Positions 33,566 to 41,326 of a stretch of DNA of 54,579 bases are shown here, one piece after another. Numbering within the stretch: position 1 is the stretch's first letter; each line of letters begins with the position of its first letter. The translations under genes were made by a program, and so were the position numbers. Source of the DNA: Candidatus Lambdaproteobacteria bacterium RIFOXYD2_FULL_50_16 (GTDB taxonomy: Bacteria > SAR324 > XYD2-FULL-50-16); assembly GCA_001783695.1 (NCBI GenBank), contig MFNE01000001.1:1-54579 (forward strand), written 5' to 3'. The notes below the pieces were generated by a model. It did no database searches and was not told the origin of the DNA. It saw nothing but the letters and a program-made list of their open reading frames with translations.

Positions 33566-36500
33566 ATGAGCAGCCCAAAATACCCCGGTACCCGTACCAC
33601 AACCAACGGTAATACCCTTGTTGCGCTTTATACTGAAGCGCGGATTGCGGAAGCCGGAATCTTTTATCCGATCACCCCTTCGACTGAAATGGGTGAGTTG
33701 TTCCAACATTCTTACTCGCAAGGTGAACTCAACGTTTTTGGCGATGCTAAAATCGCCCTTGAGGCCGAAGGGGAGCATGCCGCTCAATCGGGGTCGATTG
33801 CGGCTTCGGTGACCGGCAAACGGGTGGTTAACTTTACCTCTGGACAGGGAGTGGTTTACGGTAGTGAACCCTACTATCATGCGCCCTCGAAGTTGAGTAC
33901 CATGGTGCTAAACATCGCCGCACGGGCCTTGACTAAGTCAGCCCTAAACGTACATTGCGGACACGACGACGTTTACACGGTGCTAGATACGGGCTGGACG
34001 ATGCTGTTTGCTAAAGACGCCCAGCAGGCTTCAGACCAAGCGATGATTTTGCGAAAGGTCAACGAATTATCCCTAAATCCTGGGATCAACATTCAAGACG
34101 GTTTTTTAACCAGCCACTTAGAGCGCACCTTCCGCATCCCCGAAGCCGGGCTGATCCGCGAATTTTTGGGCCGTTCAGACGACTTGATTGATTGCCCCAC
34201 CGAGGCCCAACGCGAACTTTTTGGGCCTAAACGCCGCCGAATCCCAATTGGAATGGACCTAAAAAACCCTTTATTGTTGGGCTCGGTCCAAAACCAAGAG
34301 CATTACATGAACGGCGTTATTGCTCGCCGAAATAACTTTACCGAACAAATTTTAGGTTTTTTAGAAGACGCCTATAAAGAGTTTGGCGAGTTAACGGGCC
34401 GCCACTACGGCCTGATAAGCCAGCACAACTGCGAAAAAGCGGAGACCGTTTTTATCTCCTTGGGCAGTTCTGCTGAAAACATGGAAGCCGCAGTGGATTA
34501 TCTCAAGGCCACTCGCGGAGAAGAAGTGGGTGTGATTCACTTAAACGTGATCCGCCCCTTCCCAGAAAAAGCGGTAATCGAAGCGTTGCGTGGCAAAAAG
34601 AACGTGATTGTCCTAGAGCGGATGGACGACCAAACCGCTTCGGACAACCCGATGGCCCGCGACATCCGCACCGCCTTGTCTAAAGCCGCCACCAACCACC
34701 GAACCAACGCTTTTGCAGACCTACCAAGCCTTTCGCCAGATGAAGTTCCGCGAATCTTTAGTGGGGTCTATGGTTTAGGTAGTCGTGACTTCCGCCCAGA
34801 GGGCGTGCTGGGTGCCTACGAATTTGTCACCGGCAAAATCAAGCGCACCGACGGCAAATCGGCCGCCGATGGGGTCAGCTTCATTTATATCGGGGTGGAC
34901 CATCCCTACTCGGTTATCTCTGAAGATACCCCAAGTTTACTCCCTGACGGCGCCATTGCCATTCGCTTCCACTCGATTGGCGGCTGGGGCGCGATTACCA
35001 CGGGCAAAAACCTGGGTGAAGTAATTGGATCGATTTCTAGTGTTATCGCTAAAAATCAAAACCGTATCGGCGACGACGGACAGCCCGAAGAGATCTTCCA
35101 TGTCAGCGCCAACCCTAAATACGGTTCCGAGAAAAAAGGGGCCCCGACCAACTATTTCTTGGTCGCCGCGCCTGAACGGATTCGGGTCAATTGTGACCTT
35201 CGCCATGTTAACGTGGTGCTTTGTTGCGACCCTAAAGCCTTCACTCACACCAACCCCTTAGAGGGTATGGCCGATGGTGGGGCGTTGATTATTGAAACCG
35301 ATGAATCGTCCTCAGCGGGCCTCTGGAGCCGCATCCCCAAGCGTTACCGCGCCGACATAATCAAGCGCAAGATTCGCCTTTACGGCCTAGCTGGCTTCCA
35401 AATCGCCCACAAAGCGACTGACCGTGAAGACCTCCAGTACCGAATGCAAGGCAACAGCTTTCTGGGAGCCTTTTTCAAGGTTTCTCCACTGTTAGAAAAA
35501 TACGGGATCAGCGAAGACGAATTCAAAAAAATCGTAGAAGCCCAATACAACAAGAAGTTTGGCCGCTTTGGTGAGGCCGTAGTGAAGTCGAACATGACCG
35601 TTATGATCGACGGCTTCTCTGGGGTTTGGCAGGCCGAATACGGGGCCTTAGATGCCCCGGACCGTAGCTTGATGCGCGGAGACACCTTGATGCCTGTTAG
35701 CGGGGCGACCCGCTTCGGGGCCGATACCCTGGTCGCTCAGCCTCAAAAACACCCCTACAAAACCTTAGCGAAATACGACAGTGAATTCCGCATTGGTTTG
35801 GGTTATAATCAACCAGCTTCGGCGTTGGCCTCGACCGGGGTTATGGCCTCAGCGACGGCGGCAACCAACTCCAAATACGTCTCTCGACGCCGAGTGCCGA
35901 TTTATTACCCAGAAAACTGTACCCAGTGTATGGCCTGTATCGCCTCTTGCCCAGATACAGCTATGCCCAACACCTCCCAAGACGTGGCCGTGGTACTCCA
36001 GACGGCTATTGGCAACTATGTTTCTGACGAAAGCGCCCGCGAGACGCTGATGGGTGCGGTAGAAGCGATGGACCAAAGCTTGCGGAAAAAGATGTTGACT
36101 GCAGTGGAAGACAAAAAGGCAGCGCCCCCGTCCTTAACCCAATTGGTTGAAGGCGAATTAGCCGGCATTGATATTTCGGCCAACTCGAAAGCCGAGTTGT
36201 TAAGCATTTTAGGCAAAGTGCCCTTTGCTTACGCCAAGTCGCGGACGATTTTCGAGATCCCCGAGAAAAAAGAGGCTGGTGCCGGTGGTTTGTTCACCAT
36301 CTTAATCTCAGATCTTTGTAAGGGTTGTGGCGAATGTGTCCAAGAATGTGGGGAACACCAAGCTTTGAAGATGGAGCCCGAAACCGAACAAATCAACGCC
36401 GATTTAGCTACGGGGATCCGCTTTTTAGACCTGTTACCTGAGACGCCACAAAAGTTTTTAGGGAAATATGACTACGAAAACCCCCTAGAAACCCGCGCAG

Positions 36501-38119
36501 CAGTCTTGCACAACCATTTGATGGTCAGGAGCAACTACGAAGCCATTGTGAGTGGTGACGGCTCTTGTGCCGGTTGTGGCGAAAAAACCATCTTACGTGC
36601 GGTGGCCAGCATTACTGAAGCGGTCATGCGGCCTTTGTACCACCAAAAAGCGGGCCGTCTCACTGAAAAAGCCAAGGTTTTAGCCACCGAAGGGGCGGCT
36701 AAACTCAAGGCACTCAAAGAAAAAGACACCGATGCTTACCAGTGGTGGGCCAAGTCGGTGAAGCATTGCCTGCTTAATTTAGGCGGGGAAAACGAAAAAG
36801 ACACGGATGCCCGAATCGAAGAAGGCTTTATGGGGGGGGACCCAGATTTGATCAAAGTGATTGATATGGTGCTTCGCCAGGATGCCTTTAACCACCGCGA
36901 TTTGCGTGCTGTGGACGGACGGTATTCCAACGGGATGTCTGTATTGATGATGTCTAGCTCGACTGGTTGTAACTCGGTTTATGGCTCGACCCACCCCAAC
37001 AACCCACACCCTTACCCCTGGATGAACAGCCTCTTCCAGGACAGCCCAACCTTAGCCTGGATCTTTGGCGAGACCATGATCATGGACCATGCTAAACGCA
37101 GTGTGATCCCTGAACGCTTGGCCGACGCCTTGCTTTCTGGCAAAGGTTGCAGCAAAACCGATTATTTCCATTTGACCCACTTCTCGGATCATTACATGAC
37201 CGATCAAGAGGTCTTGGAACTGCCCAAGGCTTGGGCGATTGGTGGCGACGGGGCAATGGGAGATATTGGGTTCCAAAACCTGTCCAAGGTGATGTTGCAA
37301 GGGCGGCCAAACGTCAAGTGTTTGATGTTAGATACCCAGGTTTACTCAAACACGGGCGGGCAAAACTCAGATTCGTCGATTATGCCCGGCGGCTACGACA
37401 TGAACCAACATGGCGCTGCTACCGAAGGTAAATTGATTGAACGAAAAGAAGTCGCCTCAATCTTTATGGCAGGCCACGGTAGCCCCTATGTCGCCCAGGT
37501 CAGTATGGCCGACTCGGCGGCGATGTACCGCAGTGTGATGGACGCCATTGCCTATAGAGGTACCGCGTTCCTCCAAGCCTTTACCACCTGCCAGCCAGAA
37601 CACGGCGTGGCCGACAATATGTCCACCGCCCAAGCCCAGAAGGTTCGAGATTCCAGGGCTATGCCCCAAGTGGTCTTCGATCCTAACCTTGGCGAACGCT
37701 ACGAGTTAGCCCTGTCGGTCAAAGGCAACCCCAACCCTAAAAAGGATTGGATGCAAAAGAAAGGACCCAACGGAAATACTTACAACTACACGGTTGCGCA
37801 CTGGGCTACCAGTGAACAGCGTTTCCGCAAGCACTTCTTCTCGGTTAAGCCGGGTGAAGAAAGCAAGCTGGTGCATTTAGATGAAGTATTACCTAAGGTT
37901 AGCCAGCAGGACATCCATCACCGCCGTTATCTGGACCCCAACGCCACCTGTCATGTTCCTGAAAAGGGCGTGTATATTATGATGGAAAAGGATGACAAAA
38001 TGGTTCCCATGGGTATTAGTCGCCAGTTGGTGCTCTTCTGCGTTGAGCGCCGCAAAAACTGGCGTATGATCCAGTCGATGGCTGGTATTCAGTCGGAGGA
38101 CTACGGCACCCCTGCCTAG
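33566..38119 (+). CDS. nifJ: Pyruvate:ferredoxin (flavodoxin) oxidoreductase, enlarged
   Basis: Oxidises pyruvate with CoA to acetyl-CoA and CO2 and reduces ferredoxin or flavodoxin. All domains of the single-chain enzyme are visible: N-terminal pyruvate domain with YPITPSTEMGE, ferredoxin clusters CTQCMACIASCP (from Cys785) and CKGCGECVQECG (from Cys918), the proximal-cluster CAGCGE (Cys1001, with a later Cys1342 in TCQPEHG) and the thiamine-diphosphate site GGDGAMGDIGF (1226-1236) with QVYSNTGGQNS. At 1517 residues it is about 300 longer than the usual 1170-1230: extra sequence lies between the two ferredoxin clusters, between the proximal cluster and the TPP site, and in the N-terminal half. 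Substrate could be another 2-oxo acid. Confidence 0.92.
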   Translation: MSSPKYPGTRTTTNGNTLVALYTEARIAEAGIFYPITPSTEMGELFQHSYSQGELNVFGDAKIALEAEGEHAAQSGSIAASVTGKRVVNFTSGQGVVYGSEPYYHAPSKLSTMVLNIAARALTKSALNVHCGHDDVYTVLDTGWTMLFAKDAQQASDQAMILRKVNELSLNPGINIQDGFLTSHLERTFRIPEAGLIREFLGRSDDLIDCPTEAQRELFGPKRRRIPIGMDLKNPLLLGSVQNQEHYMNGVIARRNNFTEQILGFLEDAYKEFGELTGRHYGLISQHNCEKAETVFISLGSSAENMEAAVDYLKATRGEEVGVIHLNVIRPFPEKAVIEALRGKKNVIVLERMDDQTASDNPMARDIRTALSKAATNHRTNAFADLPSLSPDEVPRIFSGVYGLGSRDFRPEGVLGAYEFVTGKIKRTDGKSAADGVSFIYIGVDHPYSVISEDTPSLLPDGAIAIRFHSIGGWGAITTGKNLGEVIGSISSVIAKNQNRIGDDGQPEEIFHVSANPKYGSEKKGAPTNYFLVAAPERIRVNCDLRHVNVVLCCDPKAFTHTNPLEGMADGGALIIETDESSSAGLWSRIPKRYRADIIKRKIRLYGLAGFQIAHKATDREDLQYRMQGNSFLGAFFKVSPLLEKYGISEDEFKKIVEAQYNKKFGRFGEAVVKSNMTVMIDGFSGVWQAEYGALDAPDRSLMRGDTLMPVSGATRFGADTLVAQPQKHPYKTLAKYDSEFRIGLGYNQPASALASTGVMASATAATNSKYVSRRRVPIYYPENCTQCMACIASCPDTAMPNTSQDVAVVLQTAIGNYVSDESARETLMGAVEAMDQSLRKKMLTAVEDKKAAPPSLTQLVEGELAGIDISANSKAELLSILGKVPFAYAKSRTIFEIPEKKEAGAGGLFTILISDLCKGCGECVQECGEHQALKMEPETEQINADLATGIRFLDLLPETPQKFLGKYDYENPLETRAAVLHNHLMVRSNYEAIVSGDGSCAGCGEKTILRAVASITEAVMRPLYHQKAGRLTEKAKVLATEGAAKLKALKEKDTDAYQWWAKSVKHCLLNLGGENEKDTDARIEEGFMGGDPDLIKVIDMVLRQDAFNHRDLRAVDGRYSNGMSVLMMSSSTGCNSVYGSTHPNNPHPYPWMNSLFQDSPTLAWIFGETMIMDHAKRSVIPERLADALLSGKGCSKTDYFHLTHFSDHYMTDQEVLELPKAWAIGGDGAMGDIGFQNLSKVMLQGRPNVKCLMLDTQVYSNTGGQNSDSSIMPGGYDMNQHGAATEGKLIERKEVASIFMAGHGSPYVAQVSMADSAAMYRSVMDAIAYRGTAFLQAFTTCQPEHGVADNMSTAQAQKVRDSRAMPQVVFDPNLGERYELALSVKGNPNPKKDWMQKKGPNGNTYNYTVAHWATSEQRFRKHFFSVKPGEESKLVHLDEVLPKVSQQDIHHRRYLDPNATCHVPEKGVYIMMEKDDKMVPMGISRQLVLFCVERRKNWRMIQSMAGIQSEDYGTPA

Positions 38120-38517
38120 TTGGAAGGTCATGCCCTAGCAGCCCGTCCAGGCCCGGCTAAGGGCCTTTTCCCAGCCCCCCCAACCTAGCTTCCGCCGGGT
38201 TGGGGGTTGACTGCGGGGGCGGTCTTTAAAACCAGCGGGCTTAAGTCCAAGTTTTTATTCGCCTACTTGCTAGCTTCCCCTTCCCCCTAATCCCCTAAGG
38301 GATTTCCGAACCTTCTAGCCTCCCCCCGCTGCCCTCAAAAAACCTAACTGGGTGCTTTTGTATATTCCTGATAGATTAATCATATTAAAAGGTTACCCGC
38401 TAGATAAGCCTAAAAATGCTCCGCTGCAAACTTTTCTATCATTTTTTGCAAATTTTTTGTAGTCTGGAGCCCATTCCATCCATTTGGATGAATTAACCCC
38501 ATCATAAAGGAGCCCCG
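38120..38517. other. Structured 398-base spacer after the PFOR gene
   Basis: No credible ORF. It contains a weak terminator (38149-38169), a stable 9-bp GC-rich hairpin (CCCCCAACC 38177-38185 / GGTTGGGGG 38198-38206), a C-rich middle and an AT-rich end. A possible promoter for the next gene is TTGTAT (38358-38363), 17 bases, CATATT (38381-38386), which is weak. A small inverted repeat (CATCCA/TGGATG, 38477-38490) lies just before the ribosome-binding site. A small RNA is possible but unproven. Confidence 0.45.
38149..38169 (+). terminator. Weak intrinsic terminator after the PFOR gene
   Basis: A 6-bp stem AGGCCC/GGGCCT around a 6-base loop, followed by only TTT. It is 30 bases after the PFOR stop. 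Confidence 0.5.
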
Positions 38518-38715
38518 ATGAACAAACTCATCCTCATCTTGTTGACCCTTTTTTCTTTTAGTTTAATTGGTTGCGTGAAAATTGTTAATCAAAGCGAACC
38601 GACCCCGAAGAATTCCTCGGAGGAAAGCTCCACGACTCAAGAAGAAAAGGCCGCTCCCGACTGTGGCGCTGCTGGCGCGGCGGAAAACGCGGATTGTAAA
38701 ACACCGGCGAAGTAG
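38518..38715 (+). CDS. Small lipoprotein
   Basis: 65 residues with a lipoprotein signal peptide: basic start, hydrophobic ILILLTLFSFSL and lipobox LIGC with the lipidated Cys19, then Val at +2, which suggests the outer membrane by E. coli rules. The mature part is a Ser/Glu/Thr-rich, low-complexity chain with two further Cys (DCGAAG and ADCKT). AAGGAG precedes the ATG. Function unknown. It is followed by a long perfect hairpin. Confidence 0.72.
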   Translation: MNKLILILLTLFSFSLIGCVKIVNQSEPTPKNSSEESSTTQEEKAAPDCGAAGAAENADCKTPAK

Positions 38716-38733
38716 CGATTTTTTCGTCCCTTT

Positions 38734-38769
38734 GGCTTAAATTACAGCGCGGACGCTGTAATTTAAGCC
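38734..38769. terminator. Perfect 16-bp inverted repeat between convergent genes
   Basis: Left arm GGCTTAAATTACAGCG (38734-38749), loop CGGA, right arm CGCTGTAATTTAAGCC (38754-38769), all 16 pairs matching. It lies between the lipoprotein and the convergent barrel gene, so it probably ends one or both transcripts, but neither side has a T run, so rho-independent action is not assured. A repeat or mobile-element end is the alternative. Confidence 0.55.
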
Positions 38770-38800
38770 TGCTGAAAAAGTCATTGAACTTGCCTCCTCC

Positions 38801-40015
38801 CTAAAAGGGATACCCCACCCAAGCGATGACCTGCTGGCCCTCTTCACCAAAAGCCACATCCACCCGTAGGACCAAGTCGGATAAAAGCGCCCGCAACCCC
38901 ACTCCCCGGCTTGCTTTTAGGTTTTCTAACAGCGATTGGTCCCGGTGAGGGCTCACTTGACCTAATTCATAAAAAAAAGCCAACTGCCAAGCGTTAAAGA
39001 TACCTTTAGCCCAAATCCAATCAAACGGGACCCAGTCTTCGGCTAGATACCAGCGGTGTTCTAAACCCAGAAATAGGCTGTGCGAATCATAAAACCGTTG
39101 TTGTGGAAACGCGCGTAACCGTTGGGTGCCCCCTAAGGCGGTGGCGTTCCCTCGATGCACATCCTCCTGGCGCTGCCGGTAGAGTTGATCATTTAACACT
39201 TGACAGCCGGGGTAAAGGGCTTCTTCACATTGGTACTTCGCCGGGTCCACCACCCCTGGGCGGGTGATTCCCGCTTCCGAATAAAATCCATAAAGCACCA
39301 AAATCTGTTCCTTGGGCACCAAGGGCACAAACCCCGACAGATGATAATCCCACTGGTACCCATCGCCTAAAGCAGGTTCGTTTTGTTTAACCGTCCAATG
39401 CTCCACCTGAGCCCGATACCCTATTCTTGGGTCTCGTCTATTGTCAGTATCGTCTAAATAGATACCGGTTATGGCCGCGTGGGAACCTAATTTATTCGAA
39501 AGTCTTGAGGTGTATTCGTTGCCTTGGGGATCAATAATAGCAGTGGGTTCGGCATAGATTTGCGTATCAATGCGGTACAATTCTAGTTGGTCCTCAAAGA
39601 GGTGCAAACTGAGTTCGCCCCCATAAACCAAAATTCGGTTGGAGCGCAGCACAAACTTTTCGTCGGGCTTAGAATCCGGCCCTCTGGCCCAGCGCTCAAT
39701 CCCCGCGCCTTGGGTCCTAAGGTAGATCGGCGAAAAGGTGAGTTTCGGGCTAAACAGGGGCAAATCCGTGATTAACAATAAATCCCCCGTAAAATCGCCC
39801 TCTGTATGTCCTACAATGGCGTCAACTTCGCTATCTTTGATCCTTGTCGCCGCCGCTCCTACCCCAACTCCAGTGCCGATTCCGGGGATAGAAATGTAAA
39901 CAGGGAAAATAAAATACGACATGGTCGATGGTCTAACGGGTCGCCTATCGAAAAAGAAGGCGGATGCCGACTGACTCCAAACTAGCAGCAATAAACCTAA
40001 AATCAATTGGCGCAT
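38801..40015 (-). CDS. BamA/Omp85-like outer-membrane beta-barrel protein
   Basis: 404 residues with a signal peptide (about 1-19). The C-terminal barrel shows the Omp85 hallmarks: IYLDDTDNRRDPRIGY near 185-200, the LGGTQRLRAF loop at 295-303 that corresponds to the VRGF/Y motif, alternating hydrophobic strands, and a terminal Phe. No POTRA repeats fit in the short N-terminal part, so it is not BamA itself but a POTRA-less surface-antigen-like protein (D15 superfamily), possibly an outer-membrane pore, lipase-linked or secretion partner. It is co-transcribed with, and overlaps by 13 bases, the AraC-type regulator gene upstream. Confidence 0.8.
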   Translation of the reverse strand: MRQLILGLLLLVWSQSASAFFFDRRPVRPSTMSYFIFPVYISIPGIGTGVGVGAAATRIKDSEVDAIVGHTEGDFTGDLLLITDLPLFSPKLTFSPIYLRTQGAGIERWARGPDSKPDEKFVLRSNRILVYGGELSLHLFEDQLELYRIDTQIYAEPTAIIDPQGNEYTSRLSNKLGSHAAITGIYLDDTDNRRDPRIGYRAQVEHWTVKQNEPALGDGYQWDYHLSGFVPLVPKEQILVLYGFYSEAGITRPGVVDPAKYQCEEALYPGCQVLNDQLYRQRQEDVHRGNATALGGTQRLRAFPQQRFYDSHSLFLGLEHRWYLAEDWVPFDWIWAKGIFNAWQLAFFYELGQVSPHRDQSLLENLKASRGVGLRALLSDLVLRVDVAFGEEGQQVIAWVGYPF

Positions 40016-41088
40016 TTGGCCTCCTTTTGGGCAACAAGCAAGGACTCACGATAGAGGCTAGGGGTTTGGCCCCATACCTTTTTAAAGGTGCGATTAAAGG
40101 GAGCGAGCGATGAAAAGCCGACAGCAAAAGCGATATCTAAGACCTTTTGTTCCCCAGCTAAAAGCCGCGCCGCCTCTTTAACCCGGTATTGATTTAAAAA
40201 ATCGTTAAAGTTTTCGAAGCCCAATTGGCGATTAATTAAACAGCGCAAATCCTTTTGAGAGACTCCCAGCCTTCGAGCTAGACGGCCAACGGTCAATCCT
40301 TCTTCTGTAAAGATTTTTTTAATCTCCATTAGATCCATTAAGGGTCCCAAGTTGGGGGCTAACGGCAAATGTTGGCGCTTTGGCCGCGGGGCTTGCCATA
40401 TCGAGTCTGGATGCCCGCGCCAGTGAGAGAGGTTAAACAAAAACGCCATTAAACCAATAGCAAGCGCCTCAATTGGATAGTAGAAATCACCCTGATAGTA
40501 GAGTAACCCACTAAAATCAAAGTTAAGTTTGGACCAATCCCCCAATTGTTGATTAAATCCCCAAGTCTTAATTATGGTTCCCGCCAAAAATAGTCCCACC
40601 AAAACCGAAAAGAAATTCAGCCGCAAACGCCTTCTTGGCTCCACCAAGTCGTCCTTCCAGTCCTTAAGCACCGCCCAGAGGCTTATACCTCCGAACAGTA
40701 CAACCATCGTGTATAAAAAATTAAAACTCCAATGGATGATTTCAATAGGTGGCAAAGTCAACCCGTGAGCCACAAGGCTAGCTAAAGCAAAAACCGCTAA
40801 CAATCCCCTCTCCCAAATTGGCGGCAGAACAGGAAAAAAAAGACGGGTCGAAAGTCCGTAAATAGAAGGCGTAATCAACATCGAGGCCGTCAAGGAAACC
40901 ACCCACAAGGTCCAACCTCTTTCGCCCAATACATATAAAGGATGTATCAACAGATACACCATATACCCTAAACAAAACCCAATCAAAATTCGAAAAGGGG
41001 CCTCATCTCGGTGCCCCAGCATGGCTAAGGAGACCGTCAGTAGTAGCTGCGAAACCGCAAACACCCGTAACATTAAATCTAAATTCAT
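40003..41088 (-). CDS. Membrane-anchored AraC-family transcription regulator
   Basis: Start taken at ATG 41088 (AAGGA six bases upstream; the frame extends to 41148). 361 residues: seven or so hydrophobic segments in the N-terminal two thirds, then a cytoplasmic AraC-type double helix-turn-helix (about 250-345) with LTVGRLARRLGVSQKDLRCL and VLDIAFAVGFSSLAPFNRTF followed by KKVWGQTPSLYRE, the AraC signature. This architecture senses a membrane or external cue and controls DNA directly. The downstream gene codes for an outer-membrane barrel, a plausible target. A 16-bp palindrome lies 70 bases upstream. Confidence 0.85.
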   Translation of the reverse strand: MNLDLMLRVFAVSQLLLTVSLAMLGHRDEAPFRILIGFCLGYMVYLLIHPLYVLGERGWTLWVVSLTASMLITPSIYGLSTRLFFPVLPPIWERGLLAVFALASLVAHGLTLPPIEIIHWSFNFLYTMVVLFGGISLWAVLKDWKDDLVEPRRRLRLNFFSVLVGLFLAGTIIKTWGFNQQLGDWSKLNFDFSGLLYYQGDFYYPIEALAIGLMAFLFNLSHWRGHPDSIWQAPRPKRQHLPLAPNLGPLMDLMEIKKIFTEEGLTVGRLARRLGVSQKDLRCLINRQLGFENFNDFLNQYRVKEAARLLAGEQKVLDIAFAVGFSSLAPFNRTFKKVWGQTPSLYRESLLVAQKEAKCAN

Positions 41089-41156
41089 CTGTATCCTTGG
41101 GGTGAGGGGGAATGTTGTTAAACAGTACCCTGCCTCGATGGTCACCAAAGGTCTGG

Positions 41157-41172
41157 TCGAATCGCGATTCGA
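41157..41172. promoter_or_regulatory. Perfect 16-bp palindrome upstream of the AraC-type gene
   Basis: TCGAATCGCGATTCGA is its own reverse complement across all 16 bases. It lies 69 bases before the AraC-type start, in the gap after the fusA terminator, a position suitable for an operator. AraC proteins more often bind direct repeats, so another regulator could be the ligand. Confidence 0.45.
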
Positions 41173-41264
41173 TCAGTTTTTTTTTAACAAAAACACATTT
41201 ATCTTCAAACTGCCCAGTAGTAAAATAGGTTATTTTTGGGCTATTTACAAAAATAACTCAAAAA

Positions 41265-41301
41265 AAAAGGCCCGGTCCTTAGATTAAGAACCGGGCCTTT
41301 T
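41265..41301 (-). terminator. Intrinsic terminator of fusA
   Basis: A 12-bp stem (AAAAGGCCCGGT 41265-41276 / ACCGGGCCTTTT 41290-41301) with an inner CTTA/TAAG extension, and on the minus strand a run of T from the A tract at 41261-41268. It lies 26 bases after the fusA stop. Confidence 0.85.
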
Positions 41302-41326
41302 AATTGGCCTGAAAAAAAGTGAACAA

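Noticed and set aside
38177-38206. GC-rich 9-bp hairpin as the terminator of PFOR
   Set aside because: No T run follows, the loop is 12 bases, and a better if weak terminator precedes it.
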